A stretch of DNA of 64,000 nt from Snodgrassella alvi wkB2 (GTDB taxonomy: Bacteria > Pseudomonadota > Gammaproteobacteria > Burkholderiales > Neisseriaceae), in the NCBI RefSeq assembly GCF_000600005.1, contig NZ_CP007446.1:1390894-1454893 (forward strand), given 5' to 3'. Below are positions 8,841 to 19,160 of the stretch, piece after piece. Position 1 is the stretch's first letter; each line of letters begins with the position of its first letter. The translations under genes were made by a program, and so were the position numbers. Below the pieces are notes generated by a model, which searched no databases, was not told the DNA's origin, and saw only the letters and a list, made by a program, of their open reading frames with translations.

Positions 8841-9821
8841 ATGTCTGTTTTAATGTCTGATTATCTGCAACAGCAGCAGCAAAAATATGCTGTTACACCG
8901 CATTTGCCTGATGTGATTACTAGCATTAGTCAGGCCTGTCTGCACATTAATCGTGAAATACGTCTGGGCGCTCTGGATAATATTCTGGGCAGTGCTCATA
9001 CAGGTAATATACAAGGTGAAGAGCAGAAAAAACTGGATGTTTTATCCAATCAAATTATGATTGATACCCTCTCTGCTAATCCGGCTATTGCCGGACTGGC
9101 CAGCGAGGAAGAGGATTCATTTGTTACAGCTAGTCAGAATGGACAATTTCTGGTGTTATTCGACCCACTGGATGGAAGTTCCAATATTGATGTGAACATA
9201 TCCATCGGGACTATTTTTTCAGTATTGGCTAAACCAGATGGTGCGCTTACTACAGAAAGCTTTTTACAATCCGGCCGGCAACAGCTTGCCAGTGGTTATG
9301 TGCTGTACGGACCGCAAACCATTCTGGTACTGACATTGAAACATGGTATTGCCATGTTTACTTTGAATGAACATAACCAGTTTCAACTGACTCAGGAAAA
9401 TCCGCAGATACCAGTATCTACAGCTGAATTTGCTATTAATATGTCTAATCAGCGCCACTGGCAGCCAGCTATGCAAAATTATATTGCTCAGTTGCTAGCA
9501 GGTAAAAGTGGCTGTCGCGGAAAAGACTATAATATGCGCTGGGTGGCATCGATGGTAGCCGAGGTGCACCGGATTCTTATTCGTGGCGGTATCTTTACTT
9601 ATCCGCAGGATAATCGCAACCCTGATAAACCTGGTAAGCTACGCTTAATGTATGAAGCAAATCCTATGAGTTTACTGGTTGAGCAAGCTCAAGGGGCTGC
9701 TACAAACACCCGTCAGAACATTCTTGATATTCAGCCAGAAGGCCTGCATCAGCGTGTAGCCGTTGTACTTGGCAGCAAGGAAGAAGTAGACTACGTTACT
9801 GCTATGCATAATGCAGACTAA
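8841..9821 (+). CDS. fbp: class 1 fructose-1,6-bisphosphatase
   Basis: 326 residues. It hydrolyses fructose 1,6-bisphosphate to fructose 6-phosphate, the committed step of gluconeogenesis. The metal-binding motif [12 protein letters not shown] is present, as are SEEEDSFV (metal ligands), [15 protein letters not shown] and [12 protein letters not shown] near the C-terminus, all class 1 signatures. The start has a strong AAGGGAG site. A Gln run near the N-terminus ([10 protein letters not shown]) is probably a harmless low-complexity stretch. A terminator begins three bases after the stop. With the complete TCA gene set in the window this fits growth on organic acids. Confidence 0.96.
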   Translation: MSVLMSDYLQQQQQKYAVTPHLPDVITSISQACLHINREIRLGALDNILGSAHTGNIQGEEQKKLDVLSNQIMIDTLSANPAIAGLASEEEDSFVTASQNGQFLVLFDPLDGSSNIDVNISIGTIFSVLAKPDGALTTESFLQSGRQQLASGYVLYGPQTILVLTLKHGIAMFTLNEHNQFQLTQENPQIPVSTAEFAINMSNQRHWQPAMQNYIAQLLAGKSGCRGKDYNMRWVASMVAEVHRILIRGGIFTYPQDNRNPDKPGKLRLMYEANPMSLLVEQAQGAATNTRQNILDIQPEGLHQRVAVVLGSKEEVDYVTAMHNAD

Positions 9822-9823
9822 CC

Positions 9824-9849
9824 ATTGCAGATCCTTCTGCAATTTTTTT
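9824..9849 (+). terminator. rho-independent terminator between fbp and ppiB
   Basis: An 8-bp stem ATTGCAGA/TCTGCAAT with a 4-base loop is followed by six or more T, directly after the fbp stop and before the ppiB ribosome site. Confidence 0.85.
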
Positions 9850-9873
9850 ATTTTACTCCCTCAGGAGATTTTA

Positions 9874-10365
9874 ATGATTAAATTAACTACAAATTTTGGT
9901 GTTATCGGTATTGAGCTTAACCATGAGAAAGCACCCAAAACTGCTGAAAATTTCGAACGCTATGTTCGTGAAGGCTTTTATGATGGAACCATTTTTCACC
10001 GGGTTATCGATGGTTTTATGATTCAGGGTGGCGGCTTTGATAAAGATATGCAACAAAAACCCACTCATGAACCGATTGAAAATGAAGCCAATAATGGTTT
10101 GAAAAATGATCGCTATACTATTGCAATGGCTCGTACCATGCAGCCTCATTCAGCCAGCGCACAATTTTTCATCAATGTAAAAGATAATGATTTTCTGAAC
10201 CATACTAAACCGGATTTACACGGCTGGGGATATGCTGTATTTGGTAAGGTAGTTGAAGGACAGGATGTAGTTGATAAGATTAAAGGCGTCAAAACCGGTA
10301 ATCATGGCCCGCATCAGGATGTACCAGTTGAAAATGTGATTATTGAAAAAGCTGAAATTGTTTAA
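9874..10365 (+). CDS. ppiB: peptidyl-prolyl cis-trans isomerase B (cyclophilin)
   Basis: 163 residues, the full length of cytoplasmic PpiB. It catalyses cis-trans isomerisation of Xaa-Pro bonds during folding. The active site motif [13 protein letters not shown] with its catalytic Arg is clear, followed by [20 protein letters not shown] and the C-terminal [12 protein letters not shown]. There is no signal peptide from this start. ATG 9874 is chosen because CAGGAG lies just upstream; a longer reading would overlap fbp and cross its terminator. Confidence 0.96.
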   Translation: MIKLTTNFGVIGIELNHEKAPKTAENFERYVREGFYDGTIFHRVIDGFMIQGGGFDKDMQQKPTHEPIENEANNGLKNDRYTIAMARTMQPHSASAQFFINVKDNDFLNHTKPDLHGWGYAVFGKVVEGQDVVDKIKGVKTGNHGPHQDVPVENVIIEKAEIV

Positions 10366-10465
10366 ATAACATTAAAATAAATGCATTAGATAATCCTGAT
10401 GCATTTTAAAACAGCAATTAACTGCTTTTTTAACTCTTTTTTGTATAATTAATGAAGTCTTCATA

Positions 10466-10497
10466 AGCAAAATTTTTCGGCAATGAAAAATTTTGCT
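10466..10497. repeat. perfect 13-bp inverted repeat upstream of a decayed gene
   Basis: AGCAAAATTTTTC and GAAAAATTTTGCT pair around the loop GGCAAT, 40 bases before the ATG of the broken YciI-like gene. On the plus strand it lacks a long T run beyond the stem. It may be a terminator for ppiB or an operator. Confidence 0.6.
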
Positions 10498-10536
10498 AAA
10501 GATTTACTTCAATAATTAAAATACAAGGAAGACTTA

Positions 10537-10690
10537 ATGAATATAGTAACTTTCAAACTTAAAAAACGTTGGAAGAATTAGTAGCTAAATTTGAAGAACA
10601 TAATAAATTTTAGATTAATATTTTGCTAAAAATGGGTTTATAGCATCAGGTCCTTTAGACAATAAAACTGGTGATATTATTAACGTAAAG
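10537..10690 (+). pseudogene. YciI-like gene, N-terminal part, frameshifted
   Basis: An ATG with an AAGGAA site upstream opens MNIVTFKLKK and stops after 14 codons. The match continues in a second frame (TLEELVAKFEEHNKF) and a third (YFAKNGFIASGPLDNKTGDI), so at least two frameshifts are present. The joined pattern of a conserved His followed by ASGPLxxxTGDI resembles the small ferredoxin-like YciI family. The C-terminal half, with the family DPF motif, seems to lie at 11485-11613. The family call is by eye. Confidence 0.55.
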
Positions 10691-10827
10691 AACAAAATCA
10701 TTATTATTGCAAATATATTAATATTATTTGTGGTAAAAATGATGATTAATTTTAATGTTATACTTAGTTATGCCGCTGCGTTATTAATATATTTAGCAAA
10801 CAATAATGATAATAAGGAGATGAGAAC

Positions 10828-11259
10828 ATGAAAAATCTTAGAATGAAATATTTTGACTTATCACCAGAACTCATGAGTGGTTTTAGAGCCGTGAAAGTCG
10901 CCCTTGAGAAAAGCGTTGTAGATCAGAATTTTATTGAGTTAGTCTATCTCAGAGTTTCTCAAATTAATGGATGCGCATATTGCCTGAATCTACATACAAA
11001 TTCCCTGCTAAAAGCTGGTGAAACGCAACGCCGCATATCTGAAGTGGCAGGATGGCGTGTTAGTGATCAATTTTCTAAAAAAGAACAAGCGGCATTGAAC
11101 TGGGCAGAACAGTTAACGCTAATATCGACAAGCCACGCCGATGATGAGTCGTTTGAGTTATTAAAAAATTTCTTCAATGATACAGAGATATCTGACCTTA
11201 CATTTGCAATATCGCTGATGAATGGAATGAACAGACTTGCCATTTCTATGCGGCAATGA
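10828..11259 (+). CDS. AhpD/carboxymuconolactone decarboxylase-family protein
   Basis: 143 residues. The segment INGCAYCLNLHT carries the CxxC...H redox motif of the AhpD-like alkylhydroperoxidase family, preceded by LVYLRVSQ as is usual. The helical C-terminal part has KEQAALNWAEQLTLIS. Such proteins act as small peroxidases or disulfide reductants. A good AAGGAG lies 8 bases before the ATG. It is intact but sits inside a patch of gene debris (10537-11613), and its base composition is AT-rich like that debris. This suggests recent acquisition or a locus under decay. Confidence 0.88.
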   Translation: MKNLRMKYFDLSPELMSGFRAVKVALEKSVVDQNFIELVYLRVSQINGCAYCLNLHTNSLLKAGETQRRISEVAGWRVSDQFSKKEQAALNWAEQLTLISTSHADDESFELLKNFFNDTEISDLTFAISLMNGMNRLAISMRQ

Positions 11260-11316
11260 GGTGCATTATGGGCAATGTTGAATAGTTGACTTAAGTAAGG
11301 TGTAGTTTTTAGGAAT

Positions 11317-11445
11317 CAGAGTTTAGGTGCTGGTAATTTCTTTTTTAAGGCCTTAAGTACTTATCCAAATAGTGATGCAGACTATAACTATCTTGAAAAA
11401 GAATTTATTATACCTAAGGGAAGGACTACAAAAGCTTTTCATTAA
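11317..11445 (+). pseudogene. gene remnant of unknown family
   Basis: A 42-codon open stretch without a credible start ends GRTTKAFH and a stop. It reads like ordinary protein (ALSTYPNSDADYNYLEKEF) but has no ribosome site. I do not recognise it. It lies between the AhpD-like gene and the YciI C-terminal fragment. Confidence 0.35.
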
Positions 11446-11484
11446 ATTTTTATATAAAGTCATTAAAAGCGTTGCGGCATAGTA

Positions 11485-11613
11485 ATGAGTGATTCAATTG
11501 AAGAAGTCAAAAACATTATGAAGTCAGATCCATTTTGTGTTTATGATCTTGTTGATTTAGAATTTACTTTATTTCAGGCTGCTAAAATCTCACCTAACTT
11601 ATTAAGTAATTAA
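11485..11613 (+). pseudogene. YciI-like gene, C-terminal fragment
   Basis: 42 codons starting MSDSIEEVKNIMKSDPFCV. The EEV...SDPF...L..F pattern corresponds to the last third of YciI-family proteins. There is no ribosome site at the internal ATG. Together with 10537-10690 it may be the other half of one split gene. Confidence 0.5.
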
Positions 11614-11632
11614 GTTCATTTTTTCACAGCAG

Positions 11633-11658
11633 GCAGTCTTTTAAAGGCTGCTTTTTTT
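11633..11658 (+). terminator. rho-independent terminator after the debris patch
   Basis: GCAGTCTT and AAGGCTGC pair (one G-T pair) around TTA and are followed by seven T. Confidence 0.75.
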
Positions 11659-11693
11659 ATGCTAACAAATAAAACTGTATCTATGAATAAAAC

Positions 11694-11725
11694 AATACCC
11701 TGCTAAACTATTTTGGCAGGGTATT
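11694..11725 (-). terminator. terminator for the minus-strand lipoprotein gene
   Basis: A 10-bp stem AATACCCTGC/GCAGGGTATT lies 18 bases past the lipoprotein stop; on the minus strand it runs into a T-rich stretch. Confidence 0.7.
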
Positions 11726-11742
11726 TAGCTATATAAAATGAT

Positions 11743-12237
11743 TTATTGAAGTGGCTTCATATTCATTACTTCCATCAGGAAATTAGTGAATGCCGGATTA
11801 GCCGGTTTGGAGCGCATTACCGGCCAGCGCTGCTGCCAGCCTGATAAGGCATTCTGAATATATGCTTTCGACTGGGCTGTATCAATTGAACCTTGCTGAC
11901 TTTCGACCACACTGCGTAAATAAATGGCATACATGTCATCATCTACCATGTTATGTCCTACCTGAGCAATGCGGAACTGATCCAGTAATTGCGCAGCCTG
12001 AACTTTGGTCATGCTTCCCTGTGAAACCTGAAAGCTCAGGCGGGTAGCTTCATCACGAATTCGAGCCACATCAGACCAATGACTGCTGGCTAAATGAAAT
12101 TCGTTATTTGCAGTACCGTCTACTACCTGTACTGGTTTAACTTCTTTATTATTCTTAGCCGTTAAAGGGTTATTAACAGATGAACAACCACCCAAAAAGG
12201 CTGCAACGACACATAATGCTAATGTTTTTTTCATCAT
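11743..12237 (-). CDS. putative outer-membrane lipoprotein, unknown function
   Basis: 164 residues. The N-terminus MMKKTLALCVVAAFLGGC is a lipoprotein signal with lipobox LGGC and acylation at Cys18. The residue after Cys is Ser, not Asp, so outer-membrane sorting is expected under the usual rule. The mature part is mostly helical and Gln-rich, with no motif I can name. It has a terminator of its own and probably its own promoter in the 170-base gap to cysK. The start may be either of two adjacent ATGs. Confidence 0.85.
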   Translation of the reverse strand: MMKKTLALCVVAAFLGGCSSVNNPLTAKNNKEVKPVQVVDGTANNEFHLASSHWSDVARIRDEATRLSFQVSQGSMTKVQAAQLLDQFRIAQVGHNMVDDDMYAIYLRSVVESQQGSIDTAQSKAYIQNALSGWQQRWPVMRSKPANPAFTNFLMEVMNMKPLQ

Positions 12238-12360
12238 TTGTTTACTCAGTATATTGCTTGAAAATATTGCTTAAAACAAAATTAAAAGCCAGCTAGCTTA
12301 AGCGTGTGGCTGTACATATATCGTTTACAATTGTAACACAGCCATGACTGTAATAAAAAA

Positions 12361-12385
12361 CCGAACCAGTTGTTTTCTGGTTCGG
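12361..12385 (-). terminator. cysK terminator
   Basis: CCGAACCAG/CTGGTTCGG with a 7-base loop; on the minus strand a run of six T follows. Confidence 0.88.
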
Positions 12386-12407
12386 CATTATTCAGACAAA
12401 TAAATTA

Positions 12408-13340
12408 TCAAGCTAGATCTGCAAATAGTGGTGTAGAGAGATAACGCTCACCATAAGAAGGAATTAAAACTACAATCAATTTATTTTTGTTTTCCGGTTT
12501 AGCTGCAAGCTGCAGGCCAGCCCATACGGCAGCACCGGAAGATATACCGACCAGAATACCTTCTTTAGATGCCATGTCACGAGCGGTATCAAAACAAACT
12601 TCGTTTGGCACTTCAATAATACCATCATATATTTTGGTATTCAGAGTTTTGGGGATGAAACCCGCGCCAATACCCTGAATCGGGTGAGGCCCCTTGCAAC
12701 CACCGGACAATACCGGAGAAGCTTCGGGTTCAACTGCATAAATTTCTACTTCAGGTTTCTTCTCTTTCAATACTTCCCCTACCCCGGTTATGGTACCTCC
12801 TGTACCGACACCGGCTACGAAAATATCGATTTTGCCATCGGTATCATGCCATATTTCCTGCGCAGTAGTTTCACGGTGAATCTCAGGATTAGCCGGATTT
12901 TCAAACTGTTGCGGCATAAAATATTTTTTCGGGTCTGAATCAACGAAAGCCTGTGCACGGGCAATGGCACCAGACATGCCTTCTGCTCCGGGCGTTAATA
13001 CCAGCTCAGCGCCAAAAGCACGCAATAACATACGCCGTTCTTTACTCATTGTTTCCGGCATGGTAATAATCAGTTTATATCCGCGTGCAGCGCAAACCAT
13101 AGCCAGCCCAATACCGGTATTACCGCTTGTCGGCTCTACAATCACTGTATCAGAATGAATTTTACCGGCCTTTTCTGCAGCATCAATCATACTGGCTGCT
13201 ATTCTATCCTTAACACTATTGCCCGGATTAAAAAATTCCAGTTTGACTACAACTTTACCCGGTAAACCCGCACTTAGACGATTCAACTGTACCAGTGGTG
13301 TATTACCAATTAAATCGGTGATGCTAGAGGCGATATTCAT
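12408..13340 (-). CDS. cysK: cysteine synthase A (O-acetylserine sulfhydrylase)
   Basis: 310 residues, typical length. It makes cysteine from O-acetylserine and sulfide using PLP. The PLP lysine is Lys44 in NPGNSVKDR, the substrate loop is [12 protein letters not shown], and the phosphate loop [13 protein letters not shown] is present. [13 protein letters not shown] near the C-terminus also fits CysK. GAAGGAT precedes the ATG closely. It is monocistronic between its own terminator and that of acnB. Confidence 0.96.
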   Translation of the reverse strand: MNIASSITDLIGNTPLVQLNRLSAGLPGKVVVKLEFFNPGNSVKDRIAASMIDAAEKAGKIHSDTVIVEPTSGNTGIGLAMVCAARGYKLIITMPETMSKERRMLLRAFGAELVLTPGAEGMSGAIARAQAFVDSDPKKYFMPQQFENPANPEIHRETTAQEIWHDTDGKIDIFVAGVGTGGTITGVGEVLKEKKPEVEIYAVEPEASPVLSGGCKGPHPIQGIGAGFIPKTLNTKIYDGIIEVPNEVCFDTARDMASKEGILVGISSGAAVWAGLQLAAKPENKNKLIVVLIPSYGERYLSTPLFADLA

Positions 13341-13667
13341 TTATTATCCTTCGTCATGAGAAACTATCTTTGTTATCTTAGATGAAAATTGTGACCAGCC
13401 TAAATAATTTATATGCGGATAGATACAATTAATATTTATATAGGCGTACTAAATATATATGATGTAGGCTTAAAATATTAATATTATTGCTAAAATGCTA
13501 TCAATTATTATAACAGTAATCTGAAAAATTATTTAATCTTAACATTTTGAAAACTACTCAAACAGAAAGTTTATTCAGGTTTGATATTGCCATAAAAAAT
13601 TTAAGCCAATAAAAAGGCTGTCGTTACCGGCAGCCTTTTATAAAGCAATCAGTATATATGTTACATC
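13341..13667. other. cysK promoter region and acnB 3' end
   Basis: 327 bases. The left part is the AT-rich region upstream of cysK on the minus strand; no promoter or cis-element stands out. The right part holds the acnB terminator at 13612-13639. No gene is seen. Confidence 0.5.
13612..13639 (-). terminator. acnB terminator
   Basis: AAAAGGCTG and CAGCCTTTT pair as a 9-bp stem around a 10-base loop with an inner ACCGG; a T tract follows on the minus strand. Confidence 0.8.
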
Positions 13668-16253
13668 TTAGGCATCTACTTTAGCCGCTACATCTACATA
13701 TTCCTGAATTTCATTGAAGTTCATATAACGATAAATTTCAATACCTTTATCATTGATAATGGCAATATTTTCGCGATATTCATCGATATTCGGAATATGT
13801 CCCAGTTTTGAACAGATGGCTGCCAGTTCGGCTGAGCTTAGATATACCTTGGTATTTTTACCCAGTCGATTCGGAAAATTACGGGTAGAGGTTGAAACGA
13901 CAGTTGATCCCTCTCTTGCCTGTGCCTGATTACCCATACATAAAGAACAGCCTGGCATTTCCATACGCGCACCTACCCGACCCAGAATACCGTAATACCC
14001 TTCATCAGACAGCTCTTTGGCATCCATCTTGGTAGGAGGAGCTACCCACAGCCGGACTGGCAGATCAGATTTACCATCCAGTAATGCTGAGGCGGCACGA
14101 TAATGACCAATATTTGTCATGCATGAGCCGATAAATACTTCATCGATATGTGTACCAGCCACGTCAGACAAGGTTTTCACATCATCCGGATCATTCGGGC
14201 AAGCTAGAATAGGCTCTTTAATCTCATCCATATTGATATCGATAATGGCAGCATATTCTGCATCTGCATCAGCTTCAAGTAATTTCGGTTCTGCCAGCCA
14301 TTGCTCCATTTTTTCAATACGGCGTTTCAGTGTGCGTGCATCCTGATAACCATTGGCAATCATGTTTTTCAGCAATACGATATTGGATTTGAGATACTCC
14401 TCAATAGGTTCTTTGTGCAGTTTTACCGTACAGCCGGCAGCTGAACGCTCTGCAGAAGCATCTGTGAGCTCAAAGGCCTGTTCAACTTTCAAATCCGGTA
14501 AACCTTCGATTTCCAGAATTCGGCCAGAGAAAATATTCTTTTTACCTGCCTTGGCAACGGTAAGTAAACCCTCTTTGATAGCCTGTAAGGGAATAGCATT
14601 AACCAAATCACGCAAAGTAATACCCGGCTGCATTTTACCGGAGAAGCGTACCAGTACTGACTCCGGCATATCCAGCGGCATAACACCGGTTGCAGCAGCA
14701 AAAGCTACCAGACCGGAGCCTGCGGGGAATGAAATACCCAACGGAAAGCGTGTATGCGAATCACCACCAGTACCTACCATATCGGGTAGCAGCATGCGGT
14801 TCAGCCATGAATGAATAATGCCGTCTCCCGGACGTAGTGCCACACCACCGCGTGAAGACATGAATACCGGCAATTCTTTATGGGTTTTAACATCAACTGG
14901 TTTCGGATAAGCGGCGGTATGGCAGAAAGATTGCATCACCAAATCCGCACTAAACCCCAGACAGGCCAGATCTTTCAGCTCATCACGGGTCATAGGACCT
15001 GTAGTATCCTGTGAACCGACTGTGGTCATACGTGGTTCACAATAAGTACCCGGGCGAATACCCTGACCTTCCGGCAAACCACAAGCGCGGCCAACCATTT
15101 TTTGTGCCAGAGTAAAGCCGGCAGTGCTTGGCGCCGGAGACTGTGGCAAGCGGAAAACTTCTGAATGCCCCAGATTTAATGCATCTCTGGCTTTAGCAGT
15201 CAGACTACGACCAATAATCAGATTAATACGGCCACCCGCCTGAACTTCATCCAGAATTACCTGAGATTTCAATTCAAATTCAGCAACAGTTTCGCCGTTT
15301 TTGATAATTTTGCCTTCATAAGGCAAAATATCAACTACATCGCCCATTTCCAATTTGGATACATCAACTTCGATAGGCAATGCACCTGAGTCTTCCTGTG
15401 TGTTGAAGAAAATCGGAGCAATTTTGCCACCAAGACATACGCCTCCGAAGCGTTTATTCGGTACATAAGGAATATCTTTACCGGTATGCCAGATTACGGA
15501 ATTTGTTGCTGATTTACGTGACGAACCTGTACCAACCACATCACCTACATAGGCAACCAGATTACCTTTAGCTTTCAGTTCAGCCAGTTGTCTGATTGGT
15601 CCTACCTCACCCGGTTTATCGGGTTGAATACCTTCACGCGGATTTTTAAGCATAGCCAGTGCATGCAAAGGAATATCCGGACGGCTCCACGCATCAGGTG
15701 CAGGTGATAAATCATCGGTATTGGTTTCACCTACTACTTTAAATACGGTAACCGTGATTTTTTCCGGAACTTTTTCACGCGCAGTAAACCATTCTGCATT
15801 AGCCCATGATTCAATGACTTCCTTTGCATACTGATTACCAGCACGCATTTTTTCTTCTACATCGTGGAATGCATCAAACATCAGTAAGGTATGTTTTAAG
15901 GCATTGGCTGCAGTAGAAGCCAATTCTTCATTATCAAGAAATTCTATTAAAGGCTGGACGTTATATCCACCCAGCATGGTACCCAGCAATTCAACAGCGA
16001 AAGTCGGTGTAATTAACGGACTGGTAATTGTTTTCTCTGCAACTGCGCCCAGAAAGGATGCTTTTACTTTAGATGCATCATCTACACCCGGCGGTACACG
16101 ATGCGACAGCAGCTCAACCAGAAATTTTTCTTCTCCTTTGGGAGGATTTTTCAGCAATTCAACCAACTCTTCTGTTTGCTTAGCTGTAAGCGGCAATGGC
16201 GGAATACCCAGTGCTTCGCGTTCAGCAGCGGCTGCGCGGTAGGCTTCTAACAT
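13668..16253 (-). CDS. acnB: bifunctional aconitate hydratase 2 / 2-methylisocitrate dehydratase
   Basis: 861 residues, the AcnB length. It interconverts citrate and isocitrate in the TCA cycle and can act on 2-methylisocitrate. The N-terminal HEAT-like helical domain is followed by the swivel domain ([15 protein letters not shown]). The [4Fe-4S] ligands are a Cys in VFIGSCMTN and two in [24 protein letters not shown] is also an aconitase signature. AAGGAC precedes the ATG. It is transcribed alone on the minus strand, away from the main TCA cluster at 29.5-41 kb. Confidence 0.97.
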   Translation of the reverse strand: MLEAYRAAAAEREALGIPPLPLTAKQTEELVELLKNPPKGEEKFLVELLSHRVPPGVDDASKVKASFLGAVAEKTITSPLITPTFAVELLGTMLGGYNVQPLIEFLDNEELASTAANALKHTLLMFDAFHDVEEKMRAGNQYAKEVIESWANAEWFTAREKVPEKITVTVFKVVGETNTDDLSPAPDAWSRPDIPLHALAMLKNPREGIQPDKPGEVGPIRQLAELKAKGNLVAYVGDVVGTGSSRKSATNSVIWHTGKDIPYVPNKRFGGVCLGGKIAPIFFNTQEDSGALPIEVDVSKLEMGDVVDILPYEGKIIKNGETVAEFELKSQVILDEVQAGGRINLIIGRSLTAKARDALNLGHSEVFRLPQSPAPSTAGFTLAQKMVGRACGLPEGQGIRPGTYCEPRMTTVGSQDTTGPMTRDELKDLACLGFSADLVMQSFCHTAAYPKPVDVKTHKELPVFMSSRGGVALRPGDGIIHSWLNRMLLPDMVGTGGDSHTRFPLGISFPAGSGLVAFAAATGVMPLDMPESVLVRFSGKMQPGITLRDLVNAIPLQAIKEGLLTVAKAGKKNIFSGRILEIEGLPDLKVEQAFELTDASAERSAAGCTVKLHKEPIEEYLKSNIVLLKNMIANGYQDARTLKRRIEKMEQWLAEPKLLEADADAEYAAIIDINMDEIKEPILACPNDPDDVKTLSDVAGTHIDEVFIGSCMTNIGHYRAASALLDGKSDLPVRLWVAPPTKMDAKELSDEGYYGILGRVGARMEMPGCSLCMGNQAQAREGSTVVSTSTRNFPNRLGKNTKVYLSSAELAAICSKLGHIPNIDEYRENIAIINDKGIEIYRYMNFNEIQEYVDVAAKVDA

Positions 16254-16410
16254 CTTGAATGTCCTTAATGTAATGGTTTTTTAAATTTTTCTTGTAAATT
16301 TATTATGCATTCCCAATGCAATAATATGAATGATAACCGAAAACAGGGACGATTGAAACAATTTGTAGTCGAATGTAGTCAGGATAAGAAAATGTAAAGA
16401 TTAAAATAAA

Positions 16411-16431
16411 AGCAGCCTCAGACAGGCTGCT
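16411..16431 (-). terminator. terminator for the M48 peptidase gene
   Basis: AGCAGCCT/AGGCTGCT, 8 bp with a 5-base loop. On the minus strand it is followed by TTTTATTTTAA. Confidence 0.75.
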
Positions 16432-16486
16432 GAAAATAATATAGGACAGAATTTAATCTGAAGAAATCAATCTTATTTATTTAAAT

Positions 16487-17386
16487 TCAGGAACGACTTT
16501 TCTTTTTAGTGGTTCCTTTTCGCGCACCACTTCCCTGTGTGTTTTTACTTTGACTAATCCCGGTTTTTTGCATTGTCAGATTATTTTGTTTTGCCTGTTC
16601 ATAAACAGGTAATACCTCTGGCAGCATTTTCTTCAGTGCATTAATACGGGCATCATTGCTCGGGTGAGTAGAGAGTAAGCTTGTACCACGGTTGTTACCC
16701 ATAACTTTATTCATTTTTTCCCATACCGTAATGGCTGCATGCGGATCATATCCAGCCTGTGCCATTAGTTTCAGCCCGCCGGCATCTGCCAGACTTTCCT
16801 GATGACGTGAGAAAGGCAGAGTTAGCCCAAACTGATTTAAAACATCTTTATAAATACCTACATTGTTGGCACTGGCACCTGTTTTTGACTGTAAGGCAGA
16901 ACTACCTATTTCAAGAGCAACACTAGTCAGAATTTGCTGACCGGCAGCTTTTTTGCTGTGCTCCTGAAGAGCATGCGTCATTTCGTGACCAATAATTGCC
17001 GCAATTTCATCATCACTCAGATTCAGACGATTAACAATACCGGTATAAACCACCATTTTTCCACCTGGCATTGCAAAGGCATTTGGTATTTCACTATTAA
17101 TTACATTAAGCTGCCAGTCAAATGGAACTCCTGTCTGATTAGCTTCATTAGCATAAGGTACTAATCGCTGAAATATTGTATTTACACGCTTCGCAACAGG
17201 AGTATTAGTTTCAACTTCACCGTTGGCTTTAGCCTCCCCTATCATCTGAGTATAACTTTTGGCAGCAGCGGCATTTAATGTCTGAGTATCATAACCCATT
17301 ACTTCTGCAACCTGAGCGCAACCACTCAAAGCCATTAAAACAGATGCCAGAGTAATTAATTTCGGTTTAAGCCTGATTAAATTCAT
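16487..17386 (-). CDS. M48-family zinc metalloprotease lipoprotein
   Basis: 299 residues. A lipoprotein signal ends in ALSGC (acylated Cys23). The zinc motif HEMTH at about residues 134-138 and a downstream ESLAD supplying the third ligand mark an M48 peptidase of the LoiP/YcaL type, lipid-anchored and facing the periplasm. NAFAMPGGKMVVYTG is the conserved strand before the active-site helix. Family members degrade misfolded outer-membrane or envelope proteins. The C-terminus ends in a very basic tail (ARKGTTKKKSRS), unusual for this group. It is divergent from trkA across a 364-base gap. Confidence 0.93.
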   Translation of the reverse strand: MNLIRLKPKLITLASVLMALSGCAQVAEVMGYDTQTLNAAAAKSYTQMIGEAKANGEVETNTPVAKRVNTIFQRLVPYANEANQTGVPFDWQLNVINSEIPNAFAMPGGKMVVYTGIVNRLNLSDDEIAAIIGHEMTHALQEHSKKAAGQQILTSVALEIGSSALQSKTGASANNVGIYKDVLNQFGLTLPFSRHQESLADAGGLKLMAQAGYDPHAAITVWEKMNKVMGNNRGTSLLSTHPSNDARINALKKMLPEVLPVYEQAKQNNLTMQKTGISQSKNTQGSGARKGTTKKKSRS

Positions 17387-17750
17387 AATTTATCCAAGTA
17401 TAAAAGTAAATTGAAAATTAACACTTTTAAATGTCTTACATTTAGCTAAAAATGTAATAATGGGTTTTATTGTATTGTATTACATTAATTTATATATGAT
17501 TAATTTAACTTAATAATACATTGAAGTATTCCATACTGCAATTTTCAACCGCCATCCGTGTTCGTCTGAATTATTATTAATACATAGATTCAATTATTTA
17601 AATATTATTCTTATCAGTTTTAAATCTATTTGGATTTTCTGCTATCTTTAATATTTAATTAACATAAGTGTCGTAGTTTTACACCAATATTTCCACCATT
17701 CAGCACAAAGGCTACAATAAAGAAGGTACCACTGAAGTGATGTAAATAAC
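17387..17750. other. AT-rich divergent promoter region, M48 peptidase / trkA
   Basis: 364 bases with no convincing gene. It must contain the promoters for both flanking genes. It is AT-rich, with many TAATA-like boxes; I cannot pick one with confidence. Confidence 0.5.
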
Positions 17751-19148
17751 GTGAAAATCCTGATACTCGGTTGCGGGCAGGTTGGTTCAACTATTGCCAG
17801 TAATCTGGCCAGAATGACCAATAATGATGTTACTATTATTGATATCAATGAGAGTGCCTTGCAGCAAATTAACCAACGCCTTGACGTACAAACTATTGTA
17901 GGCAATGGTGCCTGGCCTTCTGTATTGTCCGCAGCCGGTGCACAAGATGCAGACATGATATTAGCATTAACTCAGAATGATGAAACCAATATGGCAGCCT
18001 GCCGGATTGCCTATGCTCTATTCAATACACCTAACCGTATAGCCCGGGTTCGATACAGCGATTTTGTTGAATTCGAAACCGGTAATAATAATTACAAAAC
18101 TAGTCTGGACTTATTCAATATCACTGAAGCCATTAGTCCAGAGCAACTGGTAACAGAGCAAATTGTCAATTTATTACTACATTCCAGTGCGCTGCAAATT
18201 CTGCGATTTGCACACGACAAAATTCGTTTACTGGTAATTCGTGCTCAGAATGGCGGTATGCTGGTCAATCAGCCCATCAGTAATCTGAAACAGCATCTGG
18301 AAGAAGGTGTAGATTGTCAGATTTGTGCTATCTACCGCAACAATCATCTGCTCGTTCCCACCGGAAGTACAGTCATACAGGAAGATGATGAGGTTTTTGT
18401 TCTTACACCCACAGCCTATCTAGAAAACATCATGCGTGAGCTGCGTCCGATTAATAAACGCACTCGCAGGATTATGATTGCCGGTGGCGGAAATATTGGC
18501 TATCGCGTTGCCAAACAACTGGAAACCAAGCTGGATATCAAGATTATTGAACGGAAACAAAACCGTGCCGAATGGCTGGCAGAAAACCTGAACAATACTC
18601 TTGTGCTGGTAGGTAATGCATCTGACGAAAGTCTGCTGGAAAACGAATATATCGATGAAATAGATGTGTTCTGTGCGCTTACTAATGATGATGAAAATAA
18701 TATCATGTCGGCAATGCTGGCTAAAAATCTCGGTGCAAAAAGAGTAATGGCGATTATTAATCGCTCCAGCTACGTTGATTTATTGCAGGGAAGTGCCATT
18801 GATATTGTGATATCTCCGCATTTAATTACGATTGGTTCTATCCTGACTCATGTACATCTGGGCGATATTATGGCAGTTTATCCGTTACGCCGCGGTTCTG
18901 CAGAAGCGATTGAAGTAGTGTTACACGGTGATCGCCATACATCTAAGTTAATCGGTCGTACCATGACTCAGCTGCGACTGCCAGCCGGCTGTTATTTTGG
19001 CGCAGTCATTCGCAATGAAAAAATAATTATGTATCATCAGGATACAGTTCTTGCAGATGGAGACCATGTTATATTTTTTATCGCTCGGCGTAAGGCTGTT
19101 CAGGATCTGGAAAAAATGATTCAGGTCAAACTGGGCTTTTTTGCTTAA
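17751..19148 (+). CDS. trkA: Trk potassium uptake regulatory subunit TrkA
   Basis: 465 residues. TrkA is the cytoplasmic NAD(H)-binding ring that gates the TrkH channel. Two RCK modules are visible: the first opens MKILILGCGQVGSTIA with an acidic strand end IIDIN, the second begins at about residue 240 with RIMIAGGGNIGYRVAK. Each is followed by a TrkA-C domain. The start is GTG; the upstream ribosome site is weak. trkH follows after 12 bases, so the two are one operon. Confidence 0.96.
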   Translation: MKILILGCGQVGSTIASNLARMTNNDVTIIDINESALQQINQRLDVQTIVGNGAWPSVLSAAGAQDADMILALTQNDETNMAACRIAYALFNTPNRIARVRYSDFVEFETGNNNYKTSLDLFNITEAISPEQLVTEQIVNLLLHSSALQILRFAHDKIRLLVIRAQNGGMLVNQPISNLKQHLEEGVDCQICAIYRNNHLLVPTGSTVIQEDDEVFVLTPTAYLENIMRELRPINKRTRRIMIAGGGNIGYRVAKQLETKLDIKIIERKQNRAEWLAENLNNTLVLVGNASDESLLENEYIDEIDVFCALTNDDENNIMSAMLAKNLGAKRVMAIINRSSYVDLLQGSAIDIVISPHLITIGSILTHVHLGDIMAVYPLRRGSAEAIEVVLHGDRHTSKLIGRTMTQLRLPAGCYFGAVIRNEKIIMYHQDTVLADGDHVIFFIARRKAVQDLEKMIQVKLGFFA

Positions 19149-19160
19149 GGCTGCCAGACT

